A DNA stretch of 64,000 nucleotides from Actinoplanes ianthinogenes (lineage in GTDB: Bacteria; Actinomycetota; Actinomycetes; Mycobacteriales; Micromonosporaceae), in contig NZ_AP023356.1 in assembly GCF_018324205.1 (NCBI RefSeq), positions 5,438,001 to 5,502,000 of the forward strand. The letters run 5' to 3'. Made by a program: the position numbers and the translations under genes. The notes below the pieces were generated by a model that saw nothing but the letters and a program-made list of their open reading frames with translations, made no database searches and was not told where the DNA came from. Positions 15,904 to 25,643 of the stretch are shown here, one piece after another; the first letter of the stretch is position 1; the number at the start of each line of letters is the position of its first letter.

Positions 15904-17034
15904 CTAGACGGGAATGCGGTAGCCGCGTTTGACGACGGTCTGGATGACGCCGGGGAGGGCGAGGGCGGCACGGAGGCGCGCGACGGCCATCTCGACGGCG
16001 TGTTCGTCGGCGTGGCGGGGGAGGGCCTGCAGGAGCGCCGCGCGGGAGAGGACGCGGCCCGGCGAGTTGGCCAGGGCGCGCAGGACTGCCATCGGGCCGG
16101 GGGCGAGCTGGCGGAGTTCGCCGTCGACGACCGCGGCGTGTCCGCGCAGGGTGATCGCGTGGCCGTTGACCTCGATCGTCACGGCGCGTTGGGGGAGCTC
16201 CTCGACCAGGGTGCGGACCAGGGCGCTGAGCCGGGCCCGGTTCGGCGTGGAGACCGGGACGTCGTGGCGGCGCAGCGGAGCGGCGGTGACCGGGCCCACA
16301 CAGGCGGCCAGCACGTCGGTGCGGAGCGCGTCGAGCAGCGGATCGGTGGCCGGACCGGCGGCGCGCAGCAGGGCGTGCACCGCGGCCGCCGAGGTGAACG
16401 TCACGGCATCGACGAGCTTGCCGGTGATGAGATCCACCAGGCGGTGCAGCGGGGCCGGGTCGGTGGGTGGCGCCCAGCGATAGACCGGCACCTCGATCAC
16501 CCGGGCGCCGGCCGCTTCGAGAGCCTCGGTGTACTCCGGCTGGCTCTCGCCGTGCAGTTGCAGCGCGACGGTGAGCCCGGCCACGCCCCGGCTGGTCAGG
16601 TGCTCGACGACCTCGGCCGAGCCCTCGCCGTCCGGAGTCCACTGTTCTTGCAGGCCGGCGGTGCGCACCGCGGCGCGTGCCTTGGGGCCGCGGGCGACCA
16701 GGTAGGCGTCGCTCAGCACGGCGCGCAGCGGCTCGGCCAGGCCCCAGCCCTCCGCGGCCTCCAGCCAGCCGCGCATGCCGATCCCGGTGTTGACCAGCAC
16801 GATGTCCGGGGGATCGTCGAGGCAGGCGCGGGTCGCGGCGCGCAGCTCGGCGTCGTCGGCGATCGGGACGATGCGCAGCGCGGGGGCCAGCACGACGCGG
16901 GCGCCGCGGCTCTCCAGCAGGCCGGCCAGCTCGTCGCGGCGGCGGTCGGCCGTCACGCCGATCGTGTAACCGGCGAGAGTCGCGGCGGGCTCGGCCAGGG
17001 CGGGCCGCCGGGCACCCGGGATCCGGCCGGTCAT
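15904..17034 (-). CDS. Uroporphyrinogen-III synthase-like domain fused to winged-helix DNA-binding domain
   Basis: The N-terminal 260 residues resemble the bilobal HemD fold (TIGVTADRRRDELAGLLESRGA, VNTGIGMRGW, VTFTSAAAVHALL, ACVGPVTAAPLR). The last 100 residues form an OmpR-type winged helix (APGPMAVLRALANSPGRVLSRAALL, HAVEMAVARLRAAL, VVKRGYRIPV). This architecture is known in actinobacteria (Rv0260c type) and is usually treated as a regulator linked to nitrite or tetrapyrrole metabolism rather than a haem enzyme. No other haem gene is nearby. I chose ATG 17034 because residues from the frame's first start at 17115 are Arg/Pro-rich and unlike the family. The ribosome site is weak. The long-hairpin element follows its stop. 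Confidence 0.8.
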   Translation of the reverse strand: MTGRIPGARRPALAEPAATLAGYTIGVTADRRRDELAGLLESRGARVVLAPALRIVPIADDAELRAATRACLDDPPDIVLVNTGIGMRGWLEAAEGWGLAEPLRAVLSDAYLVARGPKARAAVRTAGLQEQWTPDGEGSAEVVEHLTSRGVAGLTVALQLHGESQPEYTEALEAAGARVIEVPVYRWAPPTDPAPLHRLVDLITGKLVDAVTFTSAAAVHALLRAAGPATDPLLDALRTDVLAACVGPVTAAPLRRHDVPVSTPNRARLSALVRTLVEELPQRAVTIEVNGHAITLRGHAAVVDGELRQLAPGPMAVLRALANSPGRVLSRAALLQALPRHADEHAVEMAVARLRAALALPGVIQTVVKRGYRIPV

Positions 17035-17671
17035 CCGGCGGCGATCCCGCCGCCGGGGACGGCTGGGACGAGGTCGAGAAGTCGCGGCGTGGCCGGGCGG
17101 TCCACCGAAGGGCACGCTCGAGAACCGTCGTCCTCAGCGTCGACCCGCTCCCATGTCACGCTTACGGTCCTCGCCATGCCTCCGTCCGGGGCACGCCGCG
17201 ACTTCTCCTCACCACGCCGGCGAACCGGTGTGGTGAACACCGTCAGGTCCGTCCTCAACCCTGACGGTGGTCTCTCCATGGTGCGCCCCGACACGCCGGG
17301 TCGGCCAATGCCGAGCCGCGTCGTCCGGGGGTCCGCACCGTTGGGCATGTCTGGAAGCGTGCCGGTGAGGAATTTCGGCCGGGCGTCCCTTTTGTTTCGA
17401 GCCTGCTAAGAGCCGCCCGGCTCCAGTTACGGAACCCGCGGCTGGGCGCGTCCAGAGACCGAGTATGCTGGATACCGTTTGAGGTCCCGCCTCGGGCCAT
17501 TCACCCAGGGGCAGCCTGTTTTGACCACGCGCCGCGCGGCCGGGTATTGTTGCCTGCTGTTGTGCGATAGCTGCGAGCGCTCCCCCTGGGGTGTGCTTGA
17601 AGTTCGTGTCGACTCCCTGTTCGACATGATCAGCGCGCGCCCCCAGACCGACGACGAGACAAGGTAATTCT
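17035..17671. other. Intergenic region and rplM leader
   Basis: This 637-base gap contains no convincing gene. It holds a 9-bp inverted repeat ACCGTCAGG (17239-17247) with CCTGACGGT (17260-17268). From about 17410 it is the promoter and leader region for rplM-rpsI. Confidence 0.6.
17521..17550 (+). promoter_or_regulatory. Candidate promoter of rplM-rpsI
   Basis: TTGACC (17521-17526) and TATTGT (17545-17550) are separated by 18 bases, a good housekeeping-sigma match in this GC-rich DNA. They would give a leader of about 115 bases before rplM. Confidence 0.5.
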
Positions 17672-18115
17672 GTGCGTACGTACAGCCCGAAGCCGGGTGA
17701 GATCGAGCGTCAGTGGCACATTATCGACGCTTCTGACGTCGTTCTGGGCCGCCTGGCTACCCACACCGCGACCCTCCTGCGCGGCAAGCACAAGCCGACG
17801 TTCGCCCCGCACGTCGACACCGGCGACTTCGTGGTGATCATCAACGCCGGCAAGGTCGCCCTGACCGGCAACAAGCGGCAGACCAAGGTGGCTTACCGCC
17901 ACTCCGGCTACCCGGGTGGTCTGAAGCAGGTCGGTTACGAGGAGCTGCTGACCAAGCGCCCCGAGAAGGCGATCGAGCTGGCCGTCAAGGGCATGCTGCC
18001 GCACAACAAGCTCGCGCGTCAGATCATCAAGAAGCTGAAGGTCTACCCCGGCGCTGAGCACCCGCACGCCGCGCAGCAGCCGCAGCCGTTCGAAATCAAG
18101 CAGATCGCGCAGTGA
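17672..18115 (+). CDS. rplM: 50S ribosomal protein L13
   Basis: A 147-residue L13 with the normal start [20 protein letters not shown] and conserved [32 protein letters not shown] and GMLPHNKL. It is an early-assembling 23S rRNA-binding protein of the large subunit. GTG 17672 follows AAGG. Its TGA overlaps a GTG and is followed closely by rpsI, the universal rplM-rpsI pair. Confidence 0.99.
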   Translation: MRTYSPKPGEIERQWHIIDASDVVLGRLATHTATLLRGKHKPTFAPHVDTGDFVVIINAGKVALTGNKRQTKVAYRHSGYPGGLKQVGYEELLTKRPEKAIELAVKGMLPHNKLARQIIKKLKVYPGAEHPHAAQQPQPFEIKQIAQ

Positions 18116-18135
18116 GCGCGGGAGAAGGCAGCAGC

Positions 18136-18651
18136 ATGACCGACATCATCGAGCCCGAGGCCGTCGAGACCGAGGCTGTCGTCGAGACCGTCGAGGAGCC
18201 CGCTGAGACGGTTGTGGTCGTCGAGACCCCCGCTCCGGCCCCGGTCCGCGCGCCGCGGCCCGGCGACCGCCCGGTGCAGACCGTCGGCCGCCGCAAGGAG
18301 GCCATCGTCCGGGTGCGTCTCGTCCCCGGCACCGGCAAGATCACCTGCAACGGCCGTGACCTCGAGGAGTACTTCCCGAGCAAGGTCCACCAGCAGCTGA
18401 TCCGCGAGCCGCTGGGCACCGTCGAGCGCGCCGAGCAGTTCGACGTCTTCGCGAACCTGCGTGGCGGCGGCATCACCGGCCAGGCCGGTGCGCTGCGTCT
18501 GGCCATCGCCCGGGCGCTGATCTCCAGCGAGCCCGACGACCGCCCGGCCCTGAAGAAGGCCGGCTTCCTGACCCGTGACGCCCGGGTCAAGGAGAGCAAG
18601 AAGTACGGTCTCAAGAAGGCCCGTAAGGCGCCGCAGTACTCGAAGCGCTGA
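18136..18651 (+). CDS. rpsI: 30S ribosomal protein S9
   Basis: A 171-residue S9. After an acidic, Glu/Val-rich N-terminal extension of about 45 residues (common in actinobacteria), it has the core [19 protein letters not shown], the [20 protein letters not shown] motif and the [12 protein letters not shown] tail that reaches the P-site tRNA. ATG 18136 is chosen because GGAGAAGG precedes it. The GTG at 18112 overlapping the rplM stop is possible but has no better ribosome site. A strong terminator follows. Confidence 0.98.
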   Translation: MTDIIEPEAVETEAVVETVEEPAETVVVVETPAPAPVRAPRPGDRPVQTVGRRKEAIVRVRLVPGTGKITCNGRDLEEYFPSKVHQQLIREPLGTVERAEQFDVFANLRGGGITGQAGALRLAIARALISSEPDDRPALKKAGFLTRDARVKESKKYGLKKARKAPQYSKR

Positions 18652-18660
18652 TTTTTCACC

Positions 18661-18714
18661 GACGGCCGAGTGCGCTCCCGGTTTTCCGGGTGCGTGCTCG
18701 GCCGTCGTGGTTTT
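18661..18714 (+). terminator. Rho-independent-like terminator after rpsI
   Basis: A perfect 10-bp stem GACGGCCGAG (18661-18670) with CTCGGCCGTC (18697-18706) encloses an inner CCCGG/CCGGG stem and is followed by GTGGTTTT. Confidence 0.8.
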
Positions 18715-18834
18715 CCCGGCACCATGATCTCCCGGCATCATCCCCTCCCCCCAACTAGCCGTTTCGGTACTCCTGCCCTGGCTGTCTGCTGTTGCACGCT
18801 TGAGGGCACGTGTCACCGGCGAAAGGAAGCCGCC

Positions 18835-20187
18835 ATGGGGCGTCTCTTCGGCACCGACGGCGTTCGCGGTCTCGCGAACGGCGATCTGCTCACCCCGGAA
18901 CTGGCCCTCTCGGTCGCCGTCGCGGCTGCCCGGGTCCTGGTCGAGACCGACAGCAGCCACCAGCCGCTCGCGATCGTGGGCCGCGACCCGCGGGCCAGCG
19001 GCGAGATGCTGGAGGCGGCGGTCGTCGCCGGTCTGACCAGCGCGGGGGCCAACGTGGTCCGGGTCGGCGTGCTGCCGACGCCCGCGGTCGCGTACCTGGT
19101 GGGGCAGACCGGCGCCGACCTGGGTGTGATGCTCTCCGCGTCGCACAACCCCATGCCGGACAACGGCATCAAGCTCTTCGCCGCCGGCGGCACGAAGCTG
19201 CCCGACGAGCTCGAGGCGCGCATCGAGAAGGCGATCGAGGACGGGCACGGGCTGATCGGCCGGCCCACCGGCGCCGCGATCGGGCGGGTGCACGACCTGC
19301 TGGACGGCGCCGAGCACTACATCAAGCACCTGGTCGAGTCGATCCCGCACCGGCTCGAGGGCATCAAGGTCGTGGTGGACTGCGCGAACGGGGCGGCCAG
19401 TGAGGTCGGGCCGGTGGCGTACCGGGAGGCCGGCGCCGAGGTGATCGCGATCCACGCCGAGCCGGACGGGCTGAACATCAACGAGGAGTGCGGCTCCACG
19501 CACCTCGACAAGGTCCGCGAGGCGGTGCTGGAGCACGGCGCGGACCTGGGCCTGGCGCACGACGGCGACGCCGACCGCTGCCTGGCCGTGACCGCCTCCG
19601 GCGAGGAGGTGGACGGCGACCAGATCATGGCGATCCTGGCGCTGGCCATGCGCGACGCCGGCACGCTGACCGACGACACCCTGGTCGCGACCGTGATGAG
19701 CAACCTGGGTCTGCGGATCGCGATGAAGCAGTCCGGGATCAAGCTGGTCGAGACCAAGGTCGGTGACCGCTACGTGCTGGAGCACCTGCAGAGCAACGGG
19801 CTGGCCCTGGGCGGCGAGCAGAGCGGGCACATCGTGATGCCGGCCTTCGCCACCACCGGCGACGGCGTGCTGACCGGCCTGCACCTGATGGCGCAGCTCG
19901 CGTCCAGCGGCAAGTCGCTCGCCGACCTGGCCGCCGTGGTGCACAAGCTGCCCCAGCAGCTGATCAACGTGAAGGTCGGCGACCGGGAGGCCGGGGCGGC
20001 CGCGCCGACCGTGCAGGCCGCGGTGGCGCTGGCCGAGGCGGAGCTGGGCGAGACCGGCCGGGTGCTGCTGCGCCCGTCCGGGACCGAGCCGCTGGTCCGG
20101 GTGATGGTCGAGGCCGCGACCGAGGAGCAGGCGCTCGCCGTCGCCACCCGGATCGCGGACGAGGTGCGGGCCGCGAGCCCCGCCTAG
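18835..20187 (+). CDS. glmM: Phosphoglucosamine mutase
   Basis: A 450-residue alpha-D-phosphohexomutase that converts glucosamine 6-phosphate to glucosamine 1-phosphate for UDP-GlcNAc and peptidoglycan synthesis. Visible are the start [15 protein letters not shown], the phosphoserine site S101 in [19 protein letters not shown], the metal loop HDGDADRC and the C-terminal phosphate site [17 protein letters not shown] 18835 follows GAAAGGAAG. Together with glmS 2 kb downstream it supplies amino-sugar precursors; the rplM-rpsI-glmM order is conserved in actinobacteria. Confidence 0.98.
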   Translation: MGRLFGTDGVRGLANGDLLTPELALSVAVAAARVLVETDSSHQPLAIVGRDPRASGEMLEAAVVAGLTSAGANVVRVGVLPTPAVAYLVGQTGADLGVMLSASHNPMPDNGIKLFAAGGTKLPDELEARIEKAIEDGHGLIGRPTGAAIGRVHDLLDGAEHYIKHLVESIPHRLEGIKVVVDCANGAASEVGPVAYREAGAEVIAIHAEPDGLNINEECGSTHLDKVREAVLEHGADLGLAHDGDADRCLAVTASGEEVDGDQIMAILALAMRDAGTLTDDTLVATVMSNLGLRIAMKQSGIKLVETKVGDRYVLEHLQSNGLALGGEQSGHIVMPAFATTGDGVLTGLHLMAQLASSGKSLADLAAVVHKLPQQLINVKVGDREAGAAAPTVQAAVALAEAELGETGRVLLRPSGTEPLVRVMVEAATEEQALAVATRIADEVRAASPA

Positions 20188-20192
20188 ACCCG

Positions 20193-21359
20193 CTAGCCGA
20201 GTGCCTTGAGGTGGTCGACCGCTTCGTCGATCACCTCGGGGCGCTTGCAGAACGCGAACCGGATCAGGTGCCGGCCCTCGTCCCGGTGGTCGTAGAAGAC
20301 CTGGGTGGGTACCGCCACCACGCCGCTGCGCCCGGGCAGCTCGCGGCAGAACGCGACGCCGTCGGTCCCACCCAGCGGCCGGATGTCGGCGGTCACGAAA
20401 TATGTCCCCTCGGCGTGCAGCACGCCGAACCCGGCCGTGGTCAGGCCCGCCACCAGGCGATCCCGGTTGGCCTTGAGGCTCGCGGTGAAGCCTGTGAAAT
20501 AGGAGTCCGGCAGGCCCAGGGCGACGGCGACGGCCGGTTGCAGCGGCGCCGCGTTGACGAAGGTCAGGAACTGCTTGACCCGCAGCAGCGCGGAGACGAG
20601 CCGGGCCGGGCCGGTGGCCCAGCCCACCTTCCACCCGGTGCAGGAGAAGGTCTTGCCCGCCGACGAGACGCGCAGCGTGCGCTCGCGCATGCCGGGCAGG
20701 CCGGCCAGCGGGACGTGGACGCCCTCGAAGACCAGGTGCTCGTAGACCTCGTCGGTGACCGCGTAGGTGTCGTGCTCCTGGCACAGCTCGGCGATCAGGG
20801 CCAGCTCGGCCGGGGTGAACACCTTGCCGGTCGGGTTGTGCGGGGTGTTCAGCAGCACCAGCCGGGTACGCGGCCCGAACGCGGCGCGCAGCTCCGCCTC
20901 GTCGAACCCGTACCGCCCGTCCGGGCCGGGACGCAGCGTGACCGGCCGCCGGACCGCGCCCGCCAGGGTGATCGAGGCGGCGTACGAGTCGTAGTACGGC
21001 TCGAAGCAGACCACCTCGTCGTCCCGCTCGCAGAGCGCCAGGATGGCCGCCGCGATCGCCTCGGTGGCGCCGGCGGTGACCGCGACCTCGGTGTCCGGGT
21101 CCCGGGTCAGCCCCCAGAACCGTTGCTCGTGCGCGACGATCGCGTGCCGCAGCGCGGGTATGCCGGCCAGCGGCGGGTACTGATTGGCGCCACCGCGCAG
21201 CGCCTCGGCCGCGGCCGCGAGCATCTCGGCCGGGCCGTCGGTGTCCGGGAATCCCTGTCCGAGATTGACCGCGCCGGTGCGGAGCGCGAGCGCGGACATC
21301 TCGGTGAAGATCGTGGTCCCGAACGGGCGCATCCGTTCGACCAGCGGGTCCGTGCTCAC
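20193..21359 (-). CDS. PLP-dependent class I/II aminotransferase (DapC/kynurenine aminotransferase-like)
   Basis: A 388-residue fold-type I aminotransferase. It shows VNLGQGFPDTDGP, the NTPHNPTGKVFTP motif, the cofactor aspartate in AVTDEVYEHLVF, the PLP lysine in SSAGKTFSCTGWKVGW and the C-terminal arginine in LIRFAFCKR. This subgroup includes actinobacterial N-succinyldiaminopimelate aminotransferases and methionine/kynurenine aminotransferases. Substrate cannot be settled from sequence here. GTG 21359 has GAGGAG upstream. It is convergent with glmM, with only 5 bases between stops. Confidence 0.88.
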   Translation of the reverse strand: MSTDPLVERMRPFGTTIFTEMSALALRTGAVNLGQGFPDTDGPAEMLAAAAEALRGGANQYPPLAGIPALRHAIVAHEQRFWGLTRDPDTEVAVTAGATEAIAAAILALCERDDEVVCFEPYYDSYAASITLAGAVRRPVTLRPGPDGRYGFDEAELRAAFGPRTRLVLLNTPHNPTGKVFTPAELALIAELCQEHDTYAVTDEVYEHLVFEGVHVPLAGLPGMRERTLRVSSAGKTFSCTGWKVGWATGPARLVSALLRVKQFLTFVNAAPLQPAVAVALGLPDSYFTGFTASLKANRDRLVAGLTTAGFGVLHAEGTYFVTADIRPLGGTDGVAFCRELPGRSGVVAVPTQVFYDHRDEGRHLIRFAFCKRPEVIDEAVDHLKALG

Positions 21360-21391
21360 CAGGCTCCTCAGGGTCGCTCTCGGCGGGTCGG

Positions 21392-22093
21392 TCAGTTGAA
21401 GACCAGTTTGTTGCAGGTGGCGGTGGCGGCCGGCCCGGACGCGGTGTGCTCGGCGACCGATGCGCCGTCAATGATCACTTTGCAACCGATGCTGCCGTCC
21501 TCCAGGGACTCGCGGATCGCGGTCACCGAGGCGAACGACGCCCCCTCCATGGTCAGCGTCAGCTTCCACGGGAGTTTCGTCTTTTTGATCGTGATGGGCA
21601 GTTCGCCGAGCTTTTCGGTGTAGATGATCGTCGCCTTTCCGGTCCCGGTCACCTCGTACTTGACGGTGACCGGGTCGCCGTCGGTGAGGCCCGGCACATC
21701 CGGCAGGTCACTCGGCAGGGTGGTCGGCGCCGCCGTCGGGAGCGCGTCGGGCAGCTTCTCGGCGGCCTCTTTCGCCTTGTCGGCGGCGCGCTGGACGAGC
21801 AGCACGCTGGTGGTGACCACGCCGCCGCAGAGCAGAAGGGCGACGGCGAGCACGACGGCGATCAGCGGGACGTTGCTGCGGCGCGGCGGAGGTTGGTAAG
21901 GCGGGTATCCGGGTGGCGCCGGATAACCCGGCGGCGGATAGCCGGGCTGGGGCGGATAGCCGGGCTGGGGCGGGTAGCCGACCGGAGGGAACGCCGAAGT
22001 GGGCGGGTACTCCGAGGGCGGCTCGTAGGGCGGCAACGGGGCTTGGCCCGGAGTGAAATCCGGCGGCCGTGGTGGCTCGCGGTGATCGCTCAT
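21392..22093 (-). CDS. Pro-rich single-span membrane protein with MmpS-like extracytoplasmic domain
   Basis: A 233-residue protein. Residues 1-70 are Pro/Gly/Tyr-rich, with repeated YPPQPG units. A membrane span lies at about 75-97 (VPLIAVVLAVALLLCGGVV). The external domain (VKYEVTGTGKATIIYTEKLGELPITIKKTKLPW) resembles the MmpS/DUF4333-like beta domain of actinobacterial membrane proteins. ATG 22093 has an excellent GGAGGGAAAG site directly upstream. The cytoplasmic Pro-rich N-terminus may be an interaction surface. Substrate and partners are unknown; no MmpL-type transporter is nearby. Confidence 0.7.
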   Translation of the reverse strand: MSDHREPPRPPDFTPGQAPLPPYEPPSEYPPTSAFPPVGYPPQPGYPPQPGYPPPGYPAPPGYPPYQPPPRRSNVPLIAVVLAVALLLCGGVVTTSVLLVQRAADKAKEAAEKLPDALPTAAPTTLPSDLPDVPGLTDGDPVTVKYEVTGTGKATIIYTEKLGELPITIKKTKLPWKLTLTMEGASFASVTAIRESLEDGSIGCKVIIDGASVAEHTASGPAATATCNKLVFN

Positions 22094-22248
22094 CTTTCCC
22101 TCCAGGTAGCCGATTGCCGACGGTACGCCAAAGGCGCACCCCGGCGGCAGCGCCCCACCAGCAGGTCTATGTTTCCGATCACGTACCATGCTCGTAACGG
22201 TGCTTCTCGAGCATGACGTTTGAGCGAAAGTCGGCTACGCTGCCCGGC

Positions 22249-24132
22249 ATGTGTGGGATCGTGGGTTACGTAGGCAATCGTCCGGCCCTGAGCATCGTTC
22301 TCGATGGTCTTCGGCGGCTGGAGTACCGCGGATACGACTCCGCGGGCGTCGCCGTCATCGACAATGACGAGGTTCGCACCGAGAAGCGGGCCGGCAAGCT
22401 GGCCAACCTGGAGAAGGCGCTGGCCGAGCGTGCCGCCGACGGGATCGCCGCGGGCAGCACGGGCATCGGGCACACCCGGTGGGCCACACACGGCGGGCCG
22501 ACCGACCGTAACGCCCACCCGCACCTCTCCGCCGACGGCCGGGTCGCCGTCATCCACAACGGCATCATCGAGAACTTCGCCCGGCTGCGCGCCGAGCTGG
22601 AGGCCGACGGCGTCGAGTTCCGCAGCGACACCGACACCGAGTGCGCGGCGCACCTGCTCGCCGCCGAGGTGCGGGCGCTGCGCGAGTCCGGCGCGGTGAG
22701 CGGCCCGGCGCTGCTCGCCGAGGGCATGCGACGCGTGGTGCGCCGGCTGGAGGGTGCGTTCACGCTGCTCGCCGTCGACGTCGAGGTGCCCGGCGCGGTG
22801 GTCGCCGCGCGGCGCAACTCGCCCCTGGTGGTCGGTCGCGGCAACGGGGAGAACTTCCTCGCCAGCGACGTCTCGGCGTTCATCGAGCACACCCGGGAGG
22901 CGATCGAGCTCGGGCAGGACCAGGTCGTCCTGATCACCCCCGAGGGCATCGAGATCACCGACTTCGACGGCGCCCCGGCGACCGGGCAGGAGTTCCACGT
23001 CGACTGGGACCTGTCCGCCGCGGAGAAGGGCGGCTACGAGTACTTCATGCTCAAGGAGATCGCCGAGCAGCCGCAGGCCATCGCCGACACCCTGCTCGGC
23101 CGGCTGAGCGACCGTGGCGAGATCATCCTCGACGAGGTGCGGCTCACCGACCAGGACCTGCGGGACGTGGACAAGGTGTTCATCGTGGCGTGCGGCACGT
23201 CGTACCACGCCGGCATGGTCGCCAAGTACGCCATCGAGCACTGGGTGCGCATCCCCTGCGAGGTGGAGCTGGCCAGCGAGTTCCGCTACCGCGACCCGAT
23301 CCTGGACCGCTCCACGCTGGTGATCGTGATCAGCCAGTCCGGCGAGACCATGGACACCCTCATGGCGCTGCGGCACGCCAAGGAGCAGAAGGCCCGGGTG
23401 CTCGCGATCTGCAACACCAACGGCTCCACCATCCCGCGCGAGTCGGACGCGGTGCTTTACACCCACGGTGGCCCGGAGATCGCCGTCGCCTCCACCAAGG
23501 CGTTCCTCACCCAGCTGGTCGCCTGTTACCTGATCGGCCTGCACCTGGCCCAGATCCGCGGCGTGATGTACGCCGACGAGGTCGCCGCCGTGGTGGAGAA
23601 GCTCCAGAACACCCCGGACAGCCTGCGCACCCTGCTGGACGGGATGGAGGACGTCCGGGCCCTGGCCCGCGACCTGCGGACCGCGTCGACGATCCTGTTC
23701 ATCGGGCGGCACGTCGGCTTCCCGGTGGCGCTGGAGGGCGCGCTGAAGCTCAAGGAGCTCGCGTACATGCACGCCGAGGGCTTCGCGGCCGGCGAGCTCA
23801 AGCACGGCCCGATCTCGCTGATCGACGACGGCACCCCGGTGGTCTGCATCGTGCCGTCGCCGGCCGGCCGCGGCGTGATGCGCGACAAGGTGGTCTCCAA
23901 CATTCAGGAGGTCCGCGCCCGTGGCGCCCGGACCATCGTGATCGCCGAGGAGGGCGACGAGGGCGTCGCCGCCTTCGCCGACCACCTGATCACCGTGCCG
24001 CCGACCCCGACCCTGCTGGCCCCGCTGATGACCACGGTGCCGCTGCAGATCCTGGCCTGCGAGATCGCCGCCGCCCGCGGCAACGACGTGGACCAGCCGC
24101 GGAACCTGGCCAAGTCGGTCACCGTCGAGTAG
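22249..24132 (+). CDS. glmS: Glutamine-fructose-6-phosphate aminotransferase (isomerizing)
   Basis: A 627-residue enzyme that makes glucosamine 6-phosphate from fructose 6-phosphate and glutamine. The mature N-terminal nucleophile is Cys2 in MCGIVGYVG. The GATase domain spans about 1-225 (THTRW-type HTRWATHGGPTDRNAHPH). Two SIS domains follow (VACGTSYHAGMVAKY and LFIGRHVGFPVALEGALKLKE), and the end is QPRNLAKSVTVE. ATG 22249 is fixed by the need for Cys2; upstream in-frame starts would bury the nucleophile. The ribosome site is weak. Confidence 0.98.
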   Translation: MCGIVGYVGNRPALSIVLDGLRRLEYRGYDSAGVAVIDNDEVRTEKRAGKLANLEKALAERAADGIAAGSTGIGHTRWATHGGPTDRNAHPHLSADGRVAVIHNGIIENFARLRAELEADGVEFRSDTDTECAAHLLAAEVRALRESGAVSGPALLAEGMRRVVRRLEGAFTLLAVDVEVPGAVVAARRNSPLVVGRGNGENFLASDVSAFIEHTREAIELGQDQVVLITPEGIEITDFDGAPATGQEFHVDWDLSAAEKGGYEYFMLKEIAEQPQAIADTLLGRLSDRGEIILDEVRLTDQDLRDVDKVFIVACGTSYHAGMVAKYAIEHWVRIPCEVELASEFRYRDPILDRSTLVIVISQSGETMDTLMALRHAKEQKARVLAICNTNGSTIPRESDAVLYTHGGPEIAVASTKAFLTQLVACYLIGLHLAQIRGVMYADEVAAVVEKLQNTPDSLRTLLDGMEDVRALARDLRTASTILFIGRHVGFPVALEGALKLKELAYMHAEGFAAGELKHGPISLIDDGTPVVCIVPSPAGRGVMRDKVVSNIQEVRARGARTIVIAEEGDEGVAAFADHLITVPPTPTLLAPLMTTVPLQILACEIAAARGNDVDQPRNLAKSVTVE

Positions 24133-24146
24133 TCCGCCGCCGGCCC

Positions 24147-25643
24147 TCATGGCGCCCCGCCCAGCGTGATCCGGGCGAGGGCGTCGAGGGCCGGCTTGCC
24201 CTGGTCCCAGTAACCGACGTGGCCGCCGTTCCACTGGGTGCCGAAGACCCGCGCGCCGAACCGCGGATCGCTCGGGTCGTGGCCGAACCACAGATGCTCG
24301 GTCGGTGTCAGCGGTGGCCCGAGCCCCGGCCGGCCCGGCGCGACCGCGAGGTACTGGATCGGGTCGCTGATCGAGGTCGAGGCGAAGACCCGGTCGGCCG
24401 GGATCCCGAGCTGCCGCACCGAGTCGACGCCGACGCCCGGTGAGCCGACGAACACCACCCGGTCCGCGTCCAGCCCGCCGGTCGCGGCCTTGCCGACCAC
24501 CAGTGACCCGTAGCTGTGCCCGAGCACGGTCTGCCGCGCCGCCGGGCCGTCGTGGGTGGCCCGCAGGCCGTCCTGGAAGCGCCGCAGCCCGTCCGACCCG
24601 GCCTCGGCCTGTTTCGCCGACCAGGCCTCGTGCAGGAAGTCCGGCGCGTCGTAGTCCAGCCACAGCACCGAGCTGGTCGCCGCCTCCGGCCCGAGCTCGC
24701 CGGCCCGGGCCGCGACCCGCTCGGCCCGGGTCAGCTCGCCGCCGAGCGAGGCCAGGTCGGAGGTCATCCCCGGCACGTGGGTCAGCACGTTCGCCGCGTG
24801 GTCCGGGTCGCCGAGGGCCACCACGGCCCGGCCGTCGCCGGAGACGTCCAGCCCGAGCAGGTACGCCCGGGGGCCGCGATCGTCGGCCAGCCGGTCGCTG
24901 AGCCGGTCCAGCCCGCGCAGCTTGCCCGCGTCCGGGGTGCCACCGGAGTGCAGCAGACGGTCGCGGCGGTCGGCGAGCAGCAGCCGGTTGGCCAGGTCTC
25001 GGTCGGCCACCGGCACACCGTCCAGCCCGGCGACCGCGCCCGGCTCGGTGGCCAGCAGGGACATCCGCTCGGCCGGGGACAGGCCGGCCCACCATCGATG
25101 GACCTGGGCCGGGGTCGCCGTGCAGTCCGGCCGGTCCGGGCCGGGCGGCGGGATCGGGGTGACGGCCAGCTCGGCCAGCCGGGCGGTGGCGCTCCGGTCG
25201 GCCGACCCGGCCACCCGCAGCGCCGTGGCCAGCTCAGCCGTGGCCTGCTCAGCTGCCGGTAGCTGTGGTGCCCGGCCGGGTGTGACCCGGCCGGTGTCGT
25301 CGATGGTCAGGCCACCGGCCCGCGCCGTGGCCCGCGCCCGGTCGAGCAGCGCCCGGGCCCGGGCCAGCGCCGCGGCGAACTCGCTGAGGATCTGGTCGGC
25401 CCGCCAGCACAGCAGCCGGACCAGCACGAGCCGGTGGCGGAGCCGTCCGAGCCGGGTGGCCGCGGCCTCGGCGGCGGTGCCGGACCAGGCCGCGCGCACC
25501 TTGGCGGCCAGCGGGCCGAACTCGCCGCAGAGCACGCCGAGCAGCGCGGCCCAGCGCCGCCAGGCGAGCGCCGTGGCGGACCAGCGGGCCGGGTCGGTGG
25601 CCCGGAGCCGGGTGTAGGTCACCCGGGCGGCGACGTCGGTCAT
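24147..25643 (-). CDS. Alpha/beta hydrolase with DUF1023 domain
   Basis: A 498-residue protein. The N-terminal half (about 1-200) is helical and WXG-like in style (LGVLCGEFGPLAAKVRAAWSGTAAEAAATRL). The C-terminal half is a DUF1023-type alpha/beta hydrolase with nucleophile motif GHSYGSLVVGKAA and VVFVGSPGVGVDS. ATG 25643 overlaps the stop of the preceding small gene by ATGA. The pairing of a small ESX-type protein with such a hydrolase is recurrent in actinobacteria and suggests export or action at the envelope. Substrate is unknown. Confidence 0.82.
   Translation of the reverse strand: MTDVAARVTYTRLRATDPARWSATALAWRRWAALLGVLCGEFGPLAAKVRAAWSGTAAEAAATRLGRLRHRLVLVRLLCWRADQILSEFAAALARARALLDRARATARAGGLTIDDTGRVTPGRAPQLPAAEQATAELATALRVAGSADRSATARLAELAVTPIPPPGPDRPDCTATPAQVHRWWAGLSPAERMSLLATEPGAVAGLDGVPVADRDLANRLLLADRRDRLLHSGGTPDAGKLRGLDRLSDRLADDRGPRAYLLGLDVSGDGRAVVALGDPDHAANVLTHVPGMTSDLASLGGELTRAERVAARAGELGPEAATSSVLWLDYDAPDFLHEAWSAKQAEAGSDGLRRFQDGLRATHDGPAARQTVLGHSYGSLVVGKAATGGLDADRVVFVGSPGVGVDSVRQLGIPADRVFASTSISDPIQYLAVAPGRPGLGPPLTPTEHLWFGHDPSDPRFGARVFGTQWNGGHVGYWDQGKPALDALARITLGGAP

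Noticed and set aside
17031-17348. A 105-codon minus-strand frame before the HemD-like gene
   Set aside because: Low-complexity composition, no motif and no ribosome site. It contains an inverted repeat instead.
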